From: Comamonadaceae bacterium | Lineage (GTDB): Bacteria > Pseudomonadota > Gammaproteobacteria > Burkholderiales > Burkholderiaceae_C | Reading direction: 5' to 3' | NCBI GenBank assembly: GCA_004144865.1 | Contig: SEAY01000030.1 | Span: 1 to 55,276, forward strand | Length of the DNA stretch: 55,276 nt | Shown: positions 18,349-27,377 of the stretch, piece after piece | Numbering within the stretch: position 1 is the first letter of the stretch | Layout: each line of letters opens with the position of its first letter | Translations under genes and position numbers: made by a program | The notes under the pieces: generated by a model | Told to the model about the DNA's origin: nothing | Database searches by the model: none | What the model saw: only the letters and a program-made list of their open reading frames with translations

Positions 18349-19614
18349 TCAGGCCTTCTTCGCGGCCTCGCGGTAGACCAGCAGCGGCGGCTTGCTTTCC
18401 TCGATGGTGCTTTCCTCCACCACCACCTTCTCGACGTTGCTGATGTTCGGCAGCTCGAACATCGTGTCGATCAGCGACTGCTCCAGGATGGAGCGCAGGC
18501 CGCGCGCGCCGGTCTTGCGCTGCAGGGCCTTGCGGGCGATCGCCTTCAGCGCGTTGGGACGCACCTCCAGGTCGACGCCTTCCATGGCGAGCAGCTTGGC
18601 GTACTGCTTGACCATCGCGTTCTTGGGCTCGGTGAGGATCTGCACCAGCGCGTCCTCGCTCAGCTCGGACAGCGTGGCCACCACGGGCAGGCGGCCCACC
18701 AGTTCGGGAATGAGGCCGAACTTGATCAGGTCTTCGGGCTCGACCTCGCGGAACATGTCCGACAGGCTGCGCTCCTTCTTGCTGCGCACGTTGGCGCCGA
18801 AGCCGATGCCCGAGGCCTCGGTGCGCTGCTCGATCACCTTCTCCAGGCCGGCGAAGGCGCCGCCGCAGATGAACAGGATGTTGGTCGTGTCGATCTGCAG
18901 GAAGTCCTGGTTCGGGTGCTTGCGCCCGCCCTGGGGCGGCACGCTGGCCATGGTGCCTTCGACCAGCTTCAGCAGGGCCTGCTGCACGCCCTCGCCCGAG
19001 ACGTCGCGGGTGATCGAGGGGTTGTCGGACTTGCGCGAGATCTTGTCGATCTCGTCGATGTAGACGATGCCGCGCTGCGCCCGCTCCACCTCGTAGTTGC
19101 AGTTCTGCAGCAGCTTCTGGATGATGTTCTCGACGTCCTCGCCCACGTAGCCGGCTTCCGTCAGCGTGGTGGCGTCGGCCATCACGAAGGGCACGTCCAG
19201 CATGCGCGCGAGCGTCTGGGCCAGCAGCGTCTTGCCGCTGCCGGTGGGGCCGATCAGGAGGATGTTGCTCTTGGTGAGCTCGACGTCGTCCTTCTTGGCC
19301 TTTTCCTTGTGGCGCAGGCGCTTGTAGTGGTTGTAGACCGCCACGGACAGCGCGCGCTTGGCGGGCTCCTGGCCGATCACGTAGTTGTCGAGGTTGTTCT
19401 TGATCTCCTGCGGCGTGGGCAGGTCGCCGCGCGCCTCGCGCTGCTCGTCACCGGCGGGCAGCTCGTCGCGGATGATCTCGTTGCACAGGTCGATGCACTC
19501 GTCGCAGATGAACACCGACGGTCCCGCGATGAGTTTCTTGACCTCGTGCTGGCTCTTCCCGCAGAACGAGCAGTAAAGCGTTTTCTCGCTGGAGGAGCCT
19601 TTTCGTTCGGCCAT
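18349..19614 (-). CDS. clpX: ATP-dependent Clp protease ATP-binding subunit ClpX
   Basis: A 421-residue hexameric unfoldase that feeds substrates to ClpP. The N-terminal zinc-binding domain has Cys15, Cys18, Cys37 and Cys40. It is followed by Walker [11 protein letters not shown], Walker B YIDEIDKI, the pore loop GYVGEDVE and, near the C-terminus, [10 protein letters not shown]. The ATG at 19614 gives the normal MAERKG N-terminus behind an aggac ribosome site; the 9-residue upstream extension is rejected. It is downstream of clpP on the same strand, with 105 bases between them holding a hairpin. Confidence 0.98.
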   Translation of the reverse strand: MAERKGSSSEKTLYCSFCGKSQHEVKKLIAGPSVFICDECIDLCNEIIRDELPAGDEQREARGDLPTPQEIKNNLDNYVIGQEPAKRALSVAVYNHYKRLRHKEKAKKDDVELTKSNILLIGPTGSGKTLLAQTLARMLDVPFVMADATTLTEAGYVGEDVENIIQKLLQNCNYEVERAQRGIVYIDEIDKISRKSDNPSITRDVSGEGVQQALLKLVEGTMASVPPQGGRKHPNQDFLQIDTTNILFICGGAFAGLEKVIEQRTEASGIGFGANVRSKKERSLSDMFREVEPEDLIKFGLIPELVGRLPVVATLSELSEDALVQILTEPKNAMVKQYAKLLAMEGVDLEVRPNALKAIARKALQRKTGARGLRSILEQSLIDTMFELPNISNVEKVVVEESTIEESKPPLLVYREAAKKA

Positions 19615-19658
19615 AAGTCCTGTGCCTGTTCGACGATTCAATGATAACCATACAACAA

Positions 19659-19687
19659 ACGGCGCCCCGGTTTCCCGGAGGCGCCGT
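19659..19687 (-). terminator. Hairpin between clpP and clpX
   Basis: Stem acggcgcc/ggcgccgt continues through ccgg/ccgg, with one bulged A, around a tttc loop. The leftward tail ttgttg is only moderately U-rich, so it may act as an attenuator or RNA stabiliser and leave clpX partly dependent on clpP transcription. Confidence 0.45.
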
Positions 19688-19719
19688 CGTTGCCGTTGCG
19701 CAACCGCGGTGCGGAGGGA

Positions 19720-20328
19720 TTACGGCCTTTTGGCAATGACCTGGTCCACGATGCCGTAGTTCTTGGCCTCCTCGGCTTCGAGGAAGTAGTCCCGGTCGGT
19801 GTCCCGCTCGATCTTCTCCAGCGGCTGGCCGGTGCGCTCCGCGAGGATGCGGTTCAGGACGCCCTTGGTCTTCAGGATGTCGCGGGCGTGGATCTCGATG
19901 TCCGTCGCCTGGCCCTGCATGCCGCCGAGTGGCTGGTGGATCATGATCTTGGAGTGCGGCAGGGCGAAGCGCTTGCCCTTCTCGCCGGCGGACAGCAGGA
20001 AGGCCCCCATGGAGGCGGCCATGCCGGTGCACAGCGTGGAAACCTGCGGCTTGATGAAGTTCATCGTGTCGTAGATCGCCATGCCGGCGCTCACGCTCCC
20101 GCCGGGGGAGTTGATGTACAGGGAGATGTCCTTGTCCGGGTTCTCGGACTCGAGGAACAGCAGCTGCGCGACCACCAGGTTCGCGGTCTGGTCGTTCACG
20201 GGGCCCACCAGGAAGATCACCCGCTCGCGCAGCAGGCGCGAGTAGATGTCGTACGACCGCTCGCCGCGGCCGGACTGCTCGATGACCATGGGGATCAGGC
20301 CCAGGCCCTGGGTTTCAAGTGCGCTCAT
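19720..20328 (-). CDS. clpP: ATP-dependent Clp protease proteolytic subunit
   Basis: A 202-residue serine protease forming the tetradecameric chamber used by ClpX. The catalytic triad is Ser106 in GMAASMGAF, His131 in IMIHQPLGG and the aspartate in DTDRDYFL near 180. The [12 protein letters not shown] oxyanion strand is present. The N-terminus ([24 protein letters not shown]) has the usual propeptide. It lies 200 bases after tig on the same strand, the gap being filled by a hairpin and two repeat units. Confidence 0.98.
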   Translation of the reverse strand: MSALETQGLGLIPMVIEQSGRGERSYDIYSRLLRERVIFLVGPVNDQTANLVVAQLLFLESENPDKDISLYINSPGGSVSAGMAIYDTMNFIKPQVSTLCTGMAASMGAFLLSAGEKGKRFALPHSKIMIHQPLGGMQGQATDIEIHARDILKTKGVLNRILAERTGQPLEKIERDTDRDYFLEAEEAKNYGIVDQVIAKRP

Positions 20329-20378
20329 GGGGGGATTTGGCTCCGGTGTCTTGGCTGTACTTTAGCCTGAAAGGAGTT

Positions 20379-20416
20379 GGGGCCGGCCGGGCCTTTGACA
20401 AGACCCGGCCGGCCCC
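20379..20416. other. GC-rich hairpin between tig and clpP
   Basis: A 13-bp perfect stem (ggggccggccggg/cccggccggcccc) surrounds a 12-base loop. No U-run follows on either side, so termination would need Rho, or the hairpin is an mRNA stabiliser; it sits 51 bases before the clpP start. Confidence 0.5.
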
Positions 20417-20420
20417 GAAG

Positions 20421-20478
20421 CTGTCATGCCGGGCTCGACCCGGCATCCATGGATTGCGGGTCGAGCCCGCAATGACAG
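20421..20478. repeat. Palindromic repeat, family C
   Basis: It begins ctgtcatgccgggctcgacc and ends gtcgagcccgcaatgacag. It is a shorter, diverged relative of 646-727, with inverted ends ctgtcat/atgacag. Confidence 0.75.
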
Positions 20479-20485
20479 GGAGTGG

Positions 20486-20521
20486 CGTAGGTCGGGGTGA
20501 GCCCGCAGGCGAACCCCGACG
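20486..20521. repeat. Single REP-like unit, family A
   Basis: One unit starting cgtaggtcggggtgagcccg and ending gaaccccgacg, of the same variant (gcccgcaggc centre) as 11292-11325. It lies directly after the tig stop. Confidence 0.75.
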
Positions 20522-20528
20522 CTTCCGA

Positions 20529-21845
20529 TCAGCCCTGGTTCTGCCCCATCAGCTCGTCGAACGCGACGGTCTTCTCGACCGTCTTCGCCTTCGACAGCAC
20601 GTACTCCGTGACGTTGTTCTCGATCACGATCGCCTCGACCTCGGCCAGGCGGCGGTTGTCGCCGTAGTACCAGCGCACCACGTCGGCGGGGCGCTCGTAG
20701 CTGGCGGCCAGTTCGTCGATGTGCTGCTTGATCTGTTCCGGCTTGGCTTCCAGGCCGTTGGCGCGCACCAGCTCGGCCACCACCAGGCCCAGGCGCACGC
20801 GGCGCTCGGCCTGCGGGCGCACGATGTCCTCGGGGATCGGCAGCTTCTCCACGTCCTTCAGGCCGCGCTGCTTCAGCTCGTTGCGCTGCGACTCGATCAG
20901 GCGGTCGATCTCGTTCTGCACGATCGACTTGGGCAGGTCGAGCTCCGCCTTGGCGACGAGCGCGTCCATCGCGGCCTGCTTGTTGCGCGACAGCAGGCGG
21001 AACTTGACCTCGCGCTCGAGGTTCTTGCGGATGTCGGCGCGCAGCGCTTCCACCGTGCCGTCCTGGATGCCCAGCGACTTGGCGAACGCTTCGTTCACTT
21101 CCGGCAGGTTGGCCGCCTCGACCTTCTTGACGGTGACCATGAAGTCGGCCGTCTTGCCCGCCACGTCCTTGCCGTGGTAGTCGGCCGGGAAGGCCAGCGG
21201 GAAGGTCTTGCTCTCGCCGGTCTTCATGCCGCGCACGGACTCGTCGAATTCCTTGAGCATCTGGCCTTCGCCCACCATGAACTGGAAGTCCTCGGCCTTG
21301 CCGCCCTCGAAGGGCTCGCCGTCGATCTTGCCCTCGAAGTCGACGGTCACGCGGTCGCCGGCCTGCACGGCGGCGTCCTGCGGGCGCTGCGCGAAGGTGC
21401 GGCGCTGCTTGCGCAGGATGTCCAGGGTGCGGTCGATCGCCTCGTCGGTGACTTCCGTGCTGGTCTTCTCGACCTCGGCGCCGGCGAGTTCGCCGATCTT
21501 CACCTCGGGATAGACCTCGAACACCGCGTCGAAGGCCAGCTCGCCCTCGGGCGCGCCTTCCTTCTCGGTGATCTTCGGCTGGCCGGCCACGCGCAGCTTG
21601 GCTTCGTTGGCGGCGGCGGCGAAGGCCTCGCCCACCTTGTCGTTCATCACCTCGAACTGCACGGAGTAGCCGTAGCGCTGCGCGACCACCGACAGGGGCA
21701 CCTTGCCCGGCCGGAAGCCGTCCATCTTCACGGTGCGCGCCAGCTTCTTCAGGCGGGAATCGACTTCGGACTGGATGGCATTGACGGGCAGCGTCAGCGT
21801 CATCTTGCGTTCGAGCTTGTCCAGGGTTTCTACGGTCACGGCCAT
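20529..21845 (-). CDS. tig: Trigger factor (ribosome-associated chaperone, peptidyl-prolyl isomerase)
   Basis: A 438-residue chaperone that binds ribosomal protein L23 and nascent chains. The N-terminal ribosome-binding segment contains the DGFRPGKVP signature (about residues 42-50). The middle FKBP-type PPIase domain has GDRVTVDFEGKIDGEPFEGG, and the C-terminal helical domain ends at KTVAFDELMGQNQG. It heads the tig-clpP-clpX-lon group and follows a tRNA-Leu gene by 27 bases, so tRNA and tig may share a transcript. Confidence 0.98.
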   Translation of the reverse strand: MAVTVETLDKLERKMTLTLPVNAIQSEVDSRLKKLARTVKMDGFRPGKVPLSVVAQRYGYSVQFEVMNDKVGEAFAAAANEAKLRVAGQPKITEKEGAPEGELAFDAVFEVYPEVKIGELAGAEVEKTSTEVTDEAIDRTLDILRKQRRTFAQRPQDAAVQAGDRVTVDFEGKIDGEPFEGGKAEDFQFMVGEGQMLKEFDESVRGMKTGESKTFPLAFPADYHGKDVAGKTADFMVTVKKVEAANLPEVNEAFAKSLGIQDGTVEALRADIRKNLEREVKFRLLSRNKQAAMDALVAKAELDLPKSIVQNEIDRLIESQRNELKQRGLKDVEKLPIPEDIVRPQAERRVRLGLVVAELVRANGLEAKPEQIKQHIDELAASYERPADVVRWYYGDNRRLAEVEAIVIENNVTEYVLSKAKTVEKTVAFDELMGQNQG

Positions 21846-21872
21846 GATCTATCTCGGTTTGGGAAAAACGCG

Positions 21873-21959
21873 TGGTGCGCGGGGTCGGACTCGAACCGAC
21901 ACGCCCGTGAAGGCGTCAGGACCTAAACCTGGTGCGTCTACCAATTTCGCCACCCGCGC
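21873..21959 (-). tRNA. tRNA-Leu (anticodon TAG)
   Basis: An 87-base class II tRNA gene with encoded CCA. The acceptor GCGCGGG pairs with CCCGCGC, the anticodon loop is TTTAGGT, and the T-loop is TTCGAGT. It lies immediately upstream of tig. Confidence 0.97.
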
Positions 21960-21988
21960 GGTCACTAAAGGAAAGCGGACGGCCGGAA

Positions 21989-22075
21989 TATCCCCGCGCA
22001 GGCGGGGACCCAGAGGACGCGCGCAGCGCGTCAGACAGCCGGGACGCCCTGGATTCCCGCCTGCGCGGGAATGAC
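21989..22075. repeat. Palindromic repeat, family D (PAQAGIQ-encoding type)
   Basis: Left arm tccccgcgcaggcggggacc and right arm attcccgcctgcgcgggaat are inverted versions of one unit. A second copy lies at 45092-45183. The right arm overlaps the 3' end of the RND permease gene and is translated there. Confidence 0.8.
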
Positions 22076-25000
22076 GAGTTGCTCCCGCCTCACCCGGAAC
22101 CACGCCGCATACATCGCCGGCAGCGCCAGCAGCGTCAGCACCGTCGCCACGATCAACCCGCCCATGATGGCCACCGCCATCGGCCCCCAGAACACCGAGC
22201 GCGACAACGGGATCATCGCCAGCACCGCCGCCGCCGCGGTCAGCACGATAGGACGCAGCCGCCGGACCGCCGCCTCGACGATGGCGTCCCACGCCGGCAC
22301 GCCGCGCGCGCGGTCCTGCTCGATCTGGTCGATCAGGATCACCGAGTTGCGCTGGATCATGCCCATCAGGGCGATGACGCCGAGCAGCGCCACGAAGCCG
22401 AAGGGGCGATCCAGGACGAGCAGCGCGCCGGCGACGCCGGCGATGCCCAGGGGGCCGGTGAGGAACACCAGCATCGCGCGGCTGAAGCTCTGCAGCTGCA
22501 GCATCAGCAGCGTGAAGGTGATGAACAGCATGACCGGCACGCCCGCCGCGATGGACGAGGAGCCCTTGCCGCTTTCCTCCACCGTGCCGGCCACCTGGAT
22601 GCGGTAGCCGGCCGGCCAGCCACGCTCGAGTTCGCGCAGCTTCGGCAGCAGTTCGTTGGTGACGGTGGCCCCCTGCAGGCCCTCCACCACGTCGGACTGC
22701 ACCGTGATGGCGTAGCTGCGCCCTTCGCGCCACATCACCCCCGGCTCCCAGGTGAACACCGGCTTGGCGATCTGGGTCAGCGGGATGGACTTGCCGGAGG
22801 CGGTCGGCAGGTACGCATTGCCCAGGTCGCTGATCGCGTTGCGCTCGTCCAGCGGCTGGCGCAGCAGGATCTCGATCAGCTTGTCGCCCTCCCGGTACTG
22901 GCCGATGGGCGTCCCCGCCAGGCTGGTGCGGCTGGCCTGCGCGATCGACTGGCTGGTGACGCCCAGCGCACGCGCCTTGGCCTGGTCCACCTCCAGCCGG
23001 AGCACCTTGACGGACTCGTTCCAGTTGTCGTTGACGCCGCGGGTATGGGGGCTCTGCCGCATGGCCGCCTTCACCTCGTCGGCCCGCTCGCGCAGCGTCG
23101 CCGGGTCCGGCCCCATCACGCGGAACTGCACCGGGTACGCCACCGGCGGGCCGTTGGGCAGCAGCTTGACCCGCGCGCGCACCTCGGGGAACTCGCGCGC
23201 CAGCAGGCCGGGCAGCTGCACGCGCAGCTTCTCGCGGGTGGCCAGGTCCTTCGGCTGCACGATCAGCTGGGACGCATTGCTCTGCGGGAAGATCTGGTCG
23301 AGCGGCAGGTAGAAGCGCGGCACGCCCGAGCCGACCCAGGTCGTCACGGCCACCACGTCCTCCGTCGCCAGCAGCCGCTGCTCGAAGCGCTTGGCCACCT
23401 CCTCGGTGGCGGCGAAGGAGGTGCCCTCGGGCGTCCAGAGGTCCACCAGGATCTCGGGGCGGCTGGAGTCCGGGAAGAACTGCTGCTGCACCTTCCCCAT
23501 GCCGGCGATGCCCAGCGCGAACGTGAGCAGCATCGCGCCTATGGTGATCCAGCGGTGCTCCACGCACCAGTCCACCGCGCGGCGGAAGCGCCGGTAGAAC
23601 GGCGTGTCGAAGTGCTCGTGATGCTCCGCCGAGACCGGCTTGGTCTTGAGCAGCAGCGTGCCGAGGTAAGGCACGAAGTACACCGAGACGAGCCAGCTGA
23701 GGACCAGGGCGATCACCGTCACCGCGAAGATCGCGTAGGTGTACTCGCCCACGGTGGACTTCGCCATGCCGATCGGCAGGAAGCCGGCGGCCGTGATCAG
23801 CGTGCCGGTGAGCATGGGCATGGCCGTCACTTCATAGGCGAAGGTGGCGGCGCGGACCTTGTCGTAGCCCTCCTCCATCTTCCGCACCATCATCTCCACC
23901 GCGATGATGGCGTCGTCCACCAGCAGGCCCAGCGCGATGATCAGCGAGCCCAGCGAGATCTTGTGCAGCCCGATGCCCCAGTAGTGCATCGCCAGGAAGG
24001 TCACGGCCAGCACCAGGGGGATGGTGATGCCCACCACCAGGCCCGGGCGCATGTCCACGTACCAGCGCTTCCACAGCGGCAGGCCGGTGCCGGGCCGCCG
24101 GTGCAGGCCCAGGCTGATGAAGCTGACGGCCAGCACGATGACCACCGCCTCCACCAGCACCTTCACGAACTCGTTGACGGAGGTGGACACGGACTTGGGC
24201 TGGTCCTGCACCTGGACGAGCCGGATGCCGGCCGGCAGGTTGTCGTCGATGCGCCCGGTGGCGGCGTGGAGCGCGTCGCCCAGGCGGATGATGTCGCCCC
24301 CCTTGGCCATGGAGACGCCCAGCGCGATCACCTCGCGGCCGCCGTGGCGCACCTTCACCTGGGGCGGATCGACGTAGCCGCGCTTCACTTCGGCGATGTC
24401 GCCCAGGCGCAGCTGGTTGCCGGTGCTGCCGCGGATCGGCATGGCGCGCAGCTGCTCCACGGCCTCGAACTGGCCGGCCACGCGGACCTGCACGACTTCC
24501 AGCGGCGTCTGCACGGCCCCGGCGGATTCCACGGCGTTCTGCTGCTGCAGCTGCTGCAGGACCTGGTTGAGGTCCAGCCCGAGCTGCGACAGCCGCTTCT
24601 GCGAGATCTCGACGTACAGCTTCTCCTCCTGCGCGCCGAACAGTTCCACCTTGGCGACGTCCGGCACGCGCAGCAGCTGCTGGCGCACGTCGTCGGCGAA
24701 GGTCTTGACCTCGGCGTAGGTGTAGCCGCGGTCCGCCTCCAGGGCGTAGATGACGCCATAGACGTCGCCGTATTCGTCGTTGAAGAAGGGGCCGACCACG
24801 CCGGAGGGCAGCGTGCCGCGCATGTCGCCGATCTTCTTGCGCACCGCATACCAGACGTTGGGCACGTCGGCCGCGCGCGAGGAATCCTTGATCTGCAGCA
24901 CCACCAGCGTCTCGCCGGGCTTGGAATAGCTGCGGATGATGTCGGCGTACGGCACCTCCTGCAGGGTGCGCTCGATCTTGTCCGTCACCTGCTCGGCCAC

Positions 25001-25201
25001 CTGCTGCGCGGTGGCGCCCGGCCAGAACACGCGGATGATCATCGCGCGGAAGGTGAAGGGCGGGTCCTCGTCCTGCCCGAGCTGGAAATAGGAGACGGCG
25101 CCCAGCAGCATCAGCACCACCATCAGGTAGCGCGTGAGGGCCGGATGCTCCAGGGCCCAGCGCGAGAGGTTGAACCGCTCGCGATTTTCGGATGCGCTCA
25201 T
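22031..25201 (-). CDS. RND efflux transporter, inner-membrane permease subunit
   Basis: A 1056-residue proton-driven pump of the AcrB/HAE superfamily. The first transmembrane helix (about 25-42) is followed by a large periplasmic loop. Helices 2-6 include GLLVDDAIIAVEMM, with the proton-relay aspartate pair, and MLTGTLITAAGFLPIG. A second periplasmic loop and a C-terminal helix bundle follow (LLGVIALMGMIQRNSVILID). The adaptor gene ends 7 bases upstream. No outer-membrane factor gene adjoins, so a TolC-like channel encoded elsewhere is implied. The last 14 residues (VIPAQAGIQGVPAV) are encoded by a dispersed repeat and are not part of the family. Substrate unknown. Confidence 0.95.
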   Translation of the reverse strand: MSASENRERFNLSRWALEHPALTRYLMVVLMLLGAVSYFQLGQDEDPPFTFRAMIIRVFWPGATAQQVAEQVTDKIERTLQEVPYADIIRSYSKPGETLVVLQIKDSSRAADVPNVWYAVRKKIGDMRGTLPSGVVGPFFNDEYGDVYGVIYALEADRGYTYAEVKTFADDVRQQLLRVPDVAKVELFGAQEEKLYVEISQKRLSQLGLDLNQVLQQLQQQNAVESAGAVQTPLEVVQVRVAGQFEAVEQLRAMPIRGSTGNQLRLGDIAEVKRGYVDPPQVKVRHGGREVIALGVSMAKGGDIIRLGDALHAATGRIDDNLPAGIRLVQVQDQPKSVSTSVNEFVKVLVEAVVIVLAVSFISLGLHRRPGTGLPLWKRWYVDMRPGLVVGITIPLVLAVTFLAMHYWGIGLHKISLGSLIIALGLLVDDAIIAVEMMVRKMEEGYDKVRAATFAYEVTAMPMLTGTLITAAGFLPIGMAKSTVGEYTYAIFAVTVIALVLSWLVSVYFVPYLGTLLLKTKPVSAEHHEHFDTPFYRRFRRAVDWCVEHRWITIGAMLLTFALGIAGMGKVQQQFFPDSSRPEILVDLWTPEGTSFAATEEVAKRFEQRLLATEDVVAVTTWVGSGVPRFYLPLDQIFPQSNASQLIVQPKDLATREKLRVQLPGLLAREFPEVRARVKLLPNGPPVAYPVQFRVMGPDPATLRERADEVKAAMRQSPHTRGVNDNWNESVKVLRLEVDQAKARALGVTSQSIAQASRTSLAGTPIGQYREGDKLIEILLRQPLDERNAISDLGNAYLPTASGKSIPLTQIAKPVFTWEPGVMWREGRSYAITVQSDVVEGLQGATVTNELLPKLRELERGWPAGYRIQVAGTVEESGKGSSSIAAGVPVMLFITFTLLMLQLQSFSRAMLVFLTGPLGIAGVAGALLVLDRPFGFVALLGVIALMGMIQRNSVILIDQIEQDRARGVPAWDAIVEAAVRRLRPIVLTAAAAVLAMIPLSRSVFWGPMAVAIMGGLIVATVLTLLALPAMYAAWFRVRREQLVIPAQAGIQGVPAV

Positions 25202-25208
25202 GCCGGCC

Positions 25209-26384
25209 TCAGCGCGTGGTGACGGTGGCGGCCTGCGCGGCGCCGGCGACCGGCTTGCCGGGCTGCTGCGTGGCGATGGCGGGCACGGCGGAGGTCTTCT
25301 CCTGCCATACGGAAACCTTCTGGCCGGGGGCCAGCACGTGCACGCCCGCGGTGACGATCTGCATGCCGGGCTGCAGGCCGGCCGCGATCACCGCGTCGTT
25401 GCCGTCGGCGGTGGCCACCTCCACGGGCTGCGAGCGCACGGTCATGGTCTTTCGCTCCAGCACCCAGACGGCGCTGCCCTTGCCCTCCTGGCGCAAGGCG
25501 CTGGTGGGAATCTTGATGACCTGGGCACCCGCGTGGCCGAGCGCCTGCGGGACGACGGTGACGGTGGCGCCCAGCGGCGGCTGCGCGCGCGGATCGAGCG
25601 CCACCTTCACGGGGTAGGTGCGCGTCACCGGGTCGGCGCTGGCCGCGACCTCGCGGATGCGGCCCTGCAGCTGCGTGTTGCCCGCCCACAGGCGCACCGC
25701 CACTTCGGTGCCGGGGCGCAGCGCAACGACCTTGTCCTCCGGCACCGCGAAGACCACGTCGCGCGCGCCGTCGGCTGCAATGCGCACGACGGGCGTGCCG
25801 GCGGCCACCACCTGGCCGGGTTCGGCCTCCACCGCCGTGATCACGCCGGACACGTCCGCCACCAGGCTCGTGTAGCGCGCCTGGTTGCCTTGCGACGCGA
25901 GCTGCGCCTGGGCCTGCTCGAATTGCGCCTGCGCGGCCTTGTACGCCGTCTCGCGGCGCTCCAGTTCCGCGCCGCTGATGAAGTTCTGTTCGCGCAGGGC
26001 CTGGAAACGCTTGAAGTCCGCGGCCGCCAGGTCCCGGTTGGTCGAAGCCGCCGAGAGCTGGGCACGCGCCGCATCGGCGGCCAGGCGGTAATCCTGCGGG
26101 TCGAGCTGGGCCAGCACGGTGCCGGCCTTCACCTGCTGCCCCATCTCGGCCGTCCGGCTGGTGATCTTGCCGGCGACCCGGAAGCCGAGGCGGGATTCCA
26201 CGCGGGCCTTCACCTCCCCGGAGAACTCGACCCGCGACTGCAGGCCGGACGCCGAGACGGTCATCACCTTCACGGCGCGCACCGGCTCCGGCACCGGCGT
26301 GCCGCGCGAACAGGCGGCGAGGACGCCGAGCGTGAGCGCGGCCGCGGTCCAGAGCGCGAGGCGTGAGGGAATCGATGTCTTCAT
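25209..26384 (-). CDS. RND efflux periplasmic adaptor (membrane fusion lipoprotein)
   Basis: A 391-residue lipoprotein that couples the permease to an outer-membrane channel. The signal peptide ends in lipobox LAAC (cysteine 25). Then follow the barrel-sandwich/lipoyl half (VEFSGEVKARVESRLGFRVAGK; VLAQLDPQDYRL), a coiled-coil hairpin rich in Ala/Gln/Arg (about 85-165), the second lipoyl half (VSGVITAVEAEPGQVVAAG), the beta-barrel and the membrane-proximal domain (VWVLERKTMTVRSQPV). It is the first gene of the pump operon. A 14-bp operator-like palindrome lies about 50 bases upstream. The ATG immediately precedes the signal peptide. Confidence 0.95.
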   Translation of the reverse strand: MKTSIPSRLALWTAAALTLGVLAACSRGTPVPEPVRAVKVMTVSASGLQSRVEFSGEVKARVESRLGFRVAGKITSRTAEMGQQVKAGTVLAQLDPQDYRLAADAARAQLSAASTNRDLAAADFKRFQALREQNFISGAELERRETAYKAAQAQFEQAQAQLASQGNQARYTSLVADVSGVITAVEAEPGQVVAAGTPVVRIAADGARDVVFAVPEDKVVALRPGTEVAVRLWAGNTQLQGRIREVAASADPVTRTYPVKVALDPRAQPPLGATVTVVPQALGHAGAQVIKIPTSALRQEGKGSAVWVLERKTMTVRSQPVEVATADGNDAVIAAGLQPGMQIVTAGVHVLAPGQKVSVWQEKTSAVPAIATQQPGKPVAGAAQAATVTTR

Positions 26385-26435
26385 GGGGGCGGTTCCGTGA
26401 ACTGGTGCGCACTCGGCGGGGTCGAAGCCTTAATG

Positions 26436-26449
26436 ACTGACCGGTTAGT
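26436..26449. promoter_or_regulatory. Operator-like palindrome in the RND / hpnC divergent promoter region
   Basis: Half-sites actgacc and ggttagt meet at a central accggt with one mismatch. The centre resembles operators of TetR-family efflux regulators. It lies in the 109-base gap between the divergent RND operon and hpnC, close to both. No tetR-type gene is visible in the window. Confidence 0.45.
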
Positions 26450-26493
26450 AATCTAGGAGAAACCCGCAGAGCCTGTCAAGCGACAATCCGGAG

Positions 26494-27351
26494 GTGATCG
26501 CGCCTTCCGACGACCGGCACCGCCCGGTCGAGCACTACGAAAATTTCCCCGTCGCGTCGTGGCTATGCCCCCCTGGCCTGCGGCGGCCCGTCGCTGCCAT
26601 CTATTGGTTCGCCCGCACGGCTGACGATATCGCGGATGAGGGCAGCGCGACAGTGCAGGAGCGCCTGCAGGACCTGTTTACATATAGAAACGACCTCTCG
26701 GCGTGCCTCCAGGGCAACACCTGGTCCGGCCGCTGGCCGCAGGTTTTCGCCCCCCTGGCCGCGGCCGCCCGGGATTTCGCCCTGCCCTCGCGTCCCTTGC
26801 ATGCCCTCCTCGATGCCTTCGAGCAGGACGTGCGCAAGACGGCCGCGGGCGCTGGTTACGCCGACCGGGCCGAGTTGATGGACTACTGCAGCCGTTCGGC
26901 GAACCCCGTGGGGCGGCTGCTGCTGCACTTGTATGGCGTGGGCGACGCGCAGGCGCTGGCCCGAAGCGACGCGATCTGCAGCGCGCTGCAGTTGATCAAC
27001 TTCTGGCAGGACCTCGGCGTCGACGTCCCCCGGGGCCGCTACTACCTGCCCGCGGAGGACTGTCGCCGCCACGGCATCGATCCCTCCGCGCCAGGCACCT
27101 GGGCCTCGCATCCCAACGGCCCCGCGCTGGTCGCCGAGCTATGCGCCTGGGCGCGCGAGCTGATGCTCTCGGGCGCGCCGCTGGTGCATCGCGTGCCGGG
27201 CCGCGCCGGCTGGGAGTTGCGCCTGGTGGTCCAGGGCGGCTTGCGCATCCTGCACCGCATCGAGCGGCTGGGGCATCGCACGCTGCAATCGCGCCCTCGC
27301 ATTTCCGCCCGCGACGTCCCCCCCATGCTGTGGGGCGCCGCGCGGATGTGA
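26494..27351 (+). CDS. hpnC: Squalene synthase HpnC (hydroxysqualene synthase)
   Basis: In the HpnCDE route, HpnD makes presqualene diphosphate, HpnC converts it to hydroxysqualene, and HpnE reduces that to squalene for hopanoids. This 285-residue trans-isoprenyl synthase shows VEHYENFPVAS at the start, the first Asp-rich motif ARTADDIADE, and the second at INFWQDLGVDVPRGRYYLP. The only plausible start is a GTG directly abutting ggag, so normal Shine-Dalgarno spacing is missing and initiation may be weak or leaderless. It starts an operon hpnC-hpnD-hpnE. No squalene-hopene cyclase gene is seen in the window. Confidence 0.93.
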   Translation: MIAPSDDRHRPVEHYENFPVASWLCPPGLRRPVAAIYWFARTADDIADEGSATVQERLQDLFTYRNDLSACLQGNTWSGRWPQVFAPLAAAARDFALPSRPLHALLDAFEQDVRKTAAGAGYADRAELMDYCSRSANPVGRLLLHLYGVGDAQALARSDAICSALQLINFWQDLGVDVPRGRYYLPAEDCRRHGIDPSAPGTWASHPNGPALVAELCAWARELMLSGAPLVHRVPGRAGWELRLVVQGGLRILHRIERLGHRTLQSRPRISARDVPPMLWGAARM

Positions 27352-27377
27352 GAATCACGGGCTTCACACCACGACGC

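Noticed and set aside
21932..25222. Open frame of 1096 codons antisense to the RND permease
   Set aside because: Low-complexity His/Arg/Gln-rich translation, no domain; the RND permease is clear on the other strand.
26703..27377. N-terminal extension of hpnD into hpnC
   Set aside because: The extra 225 codons are an out-of-frame reading of hpnC; the ATG at 27378 gives the normal HpnD start and length.
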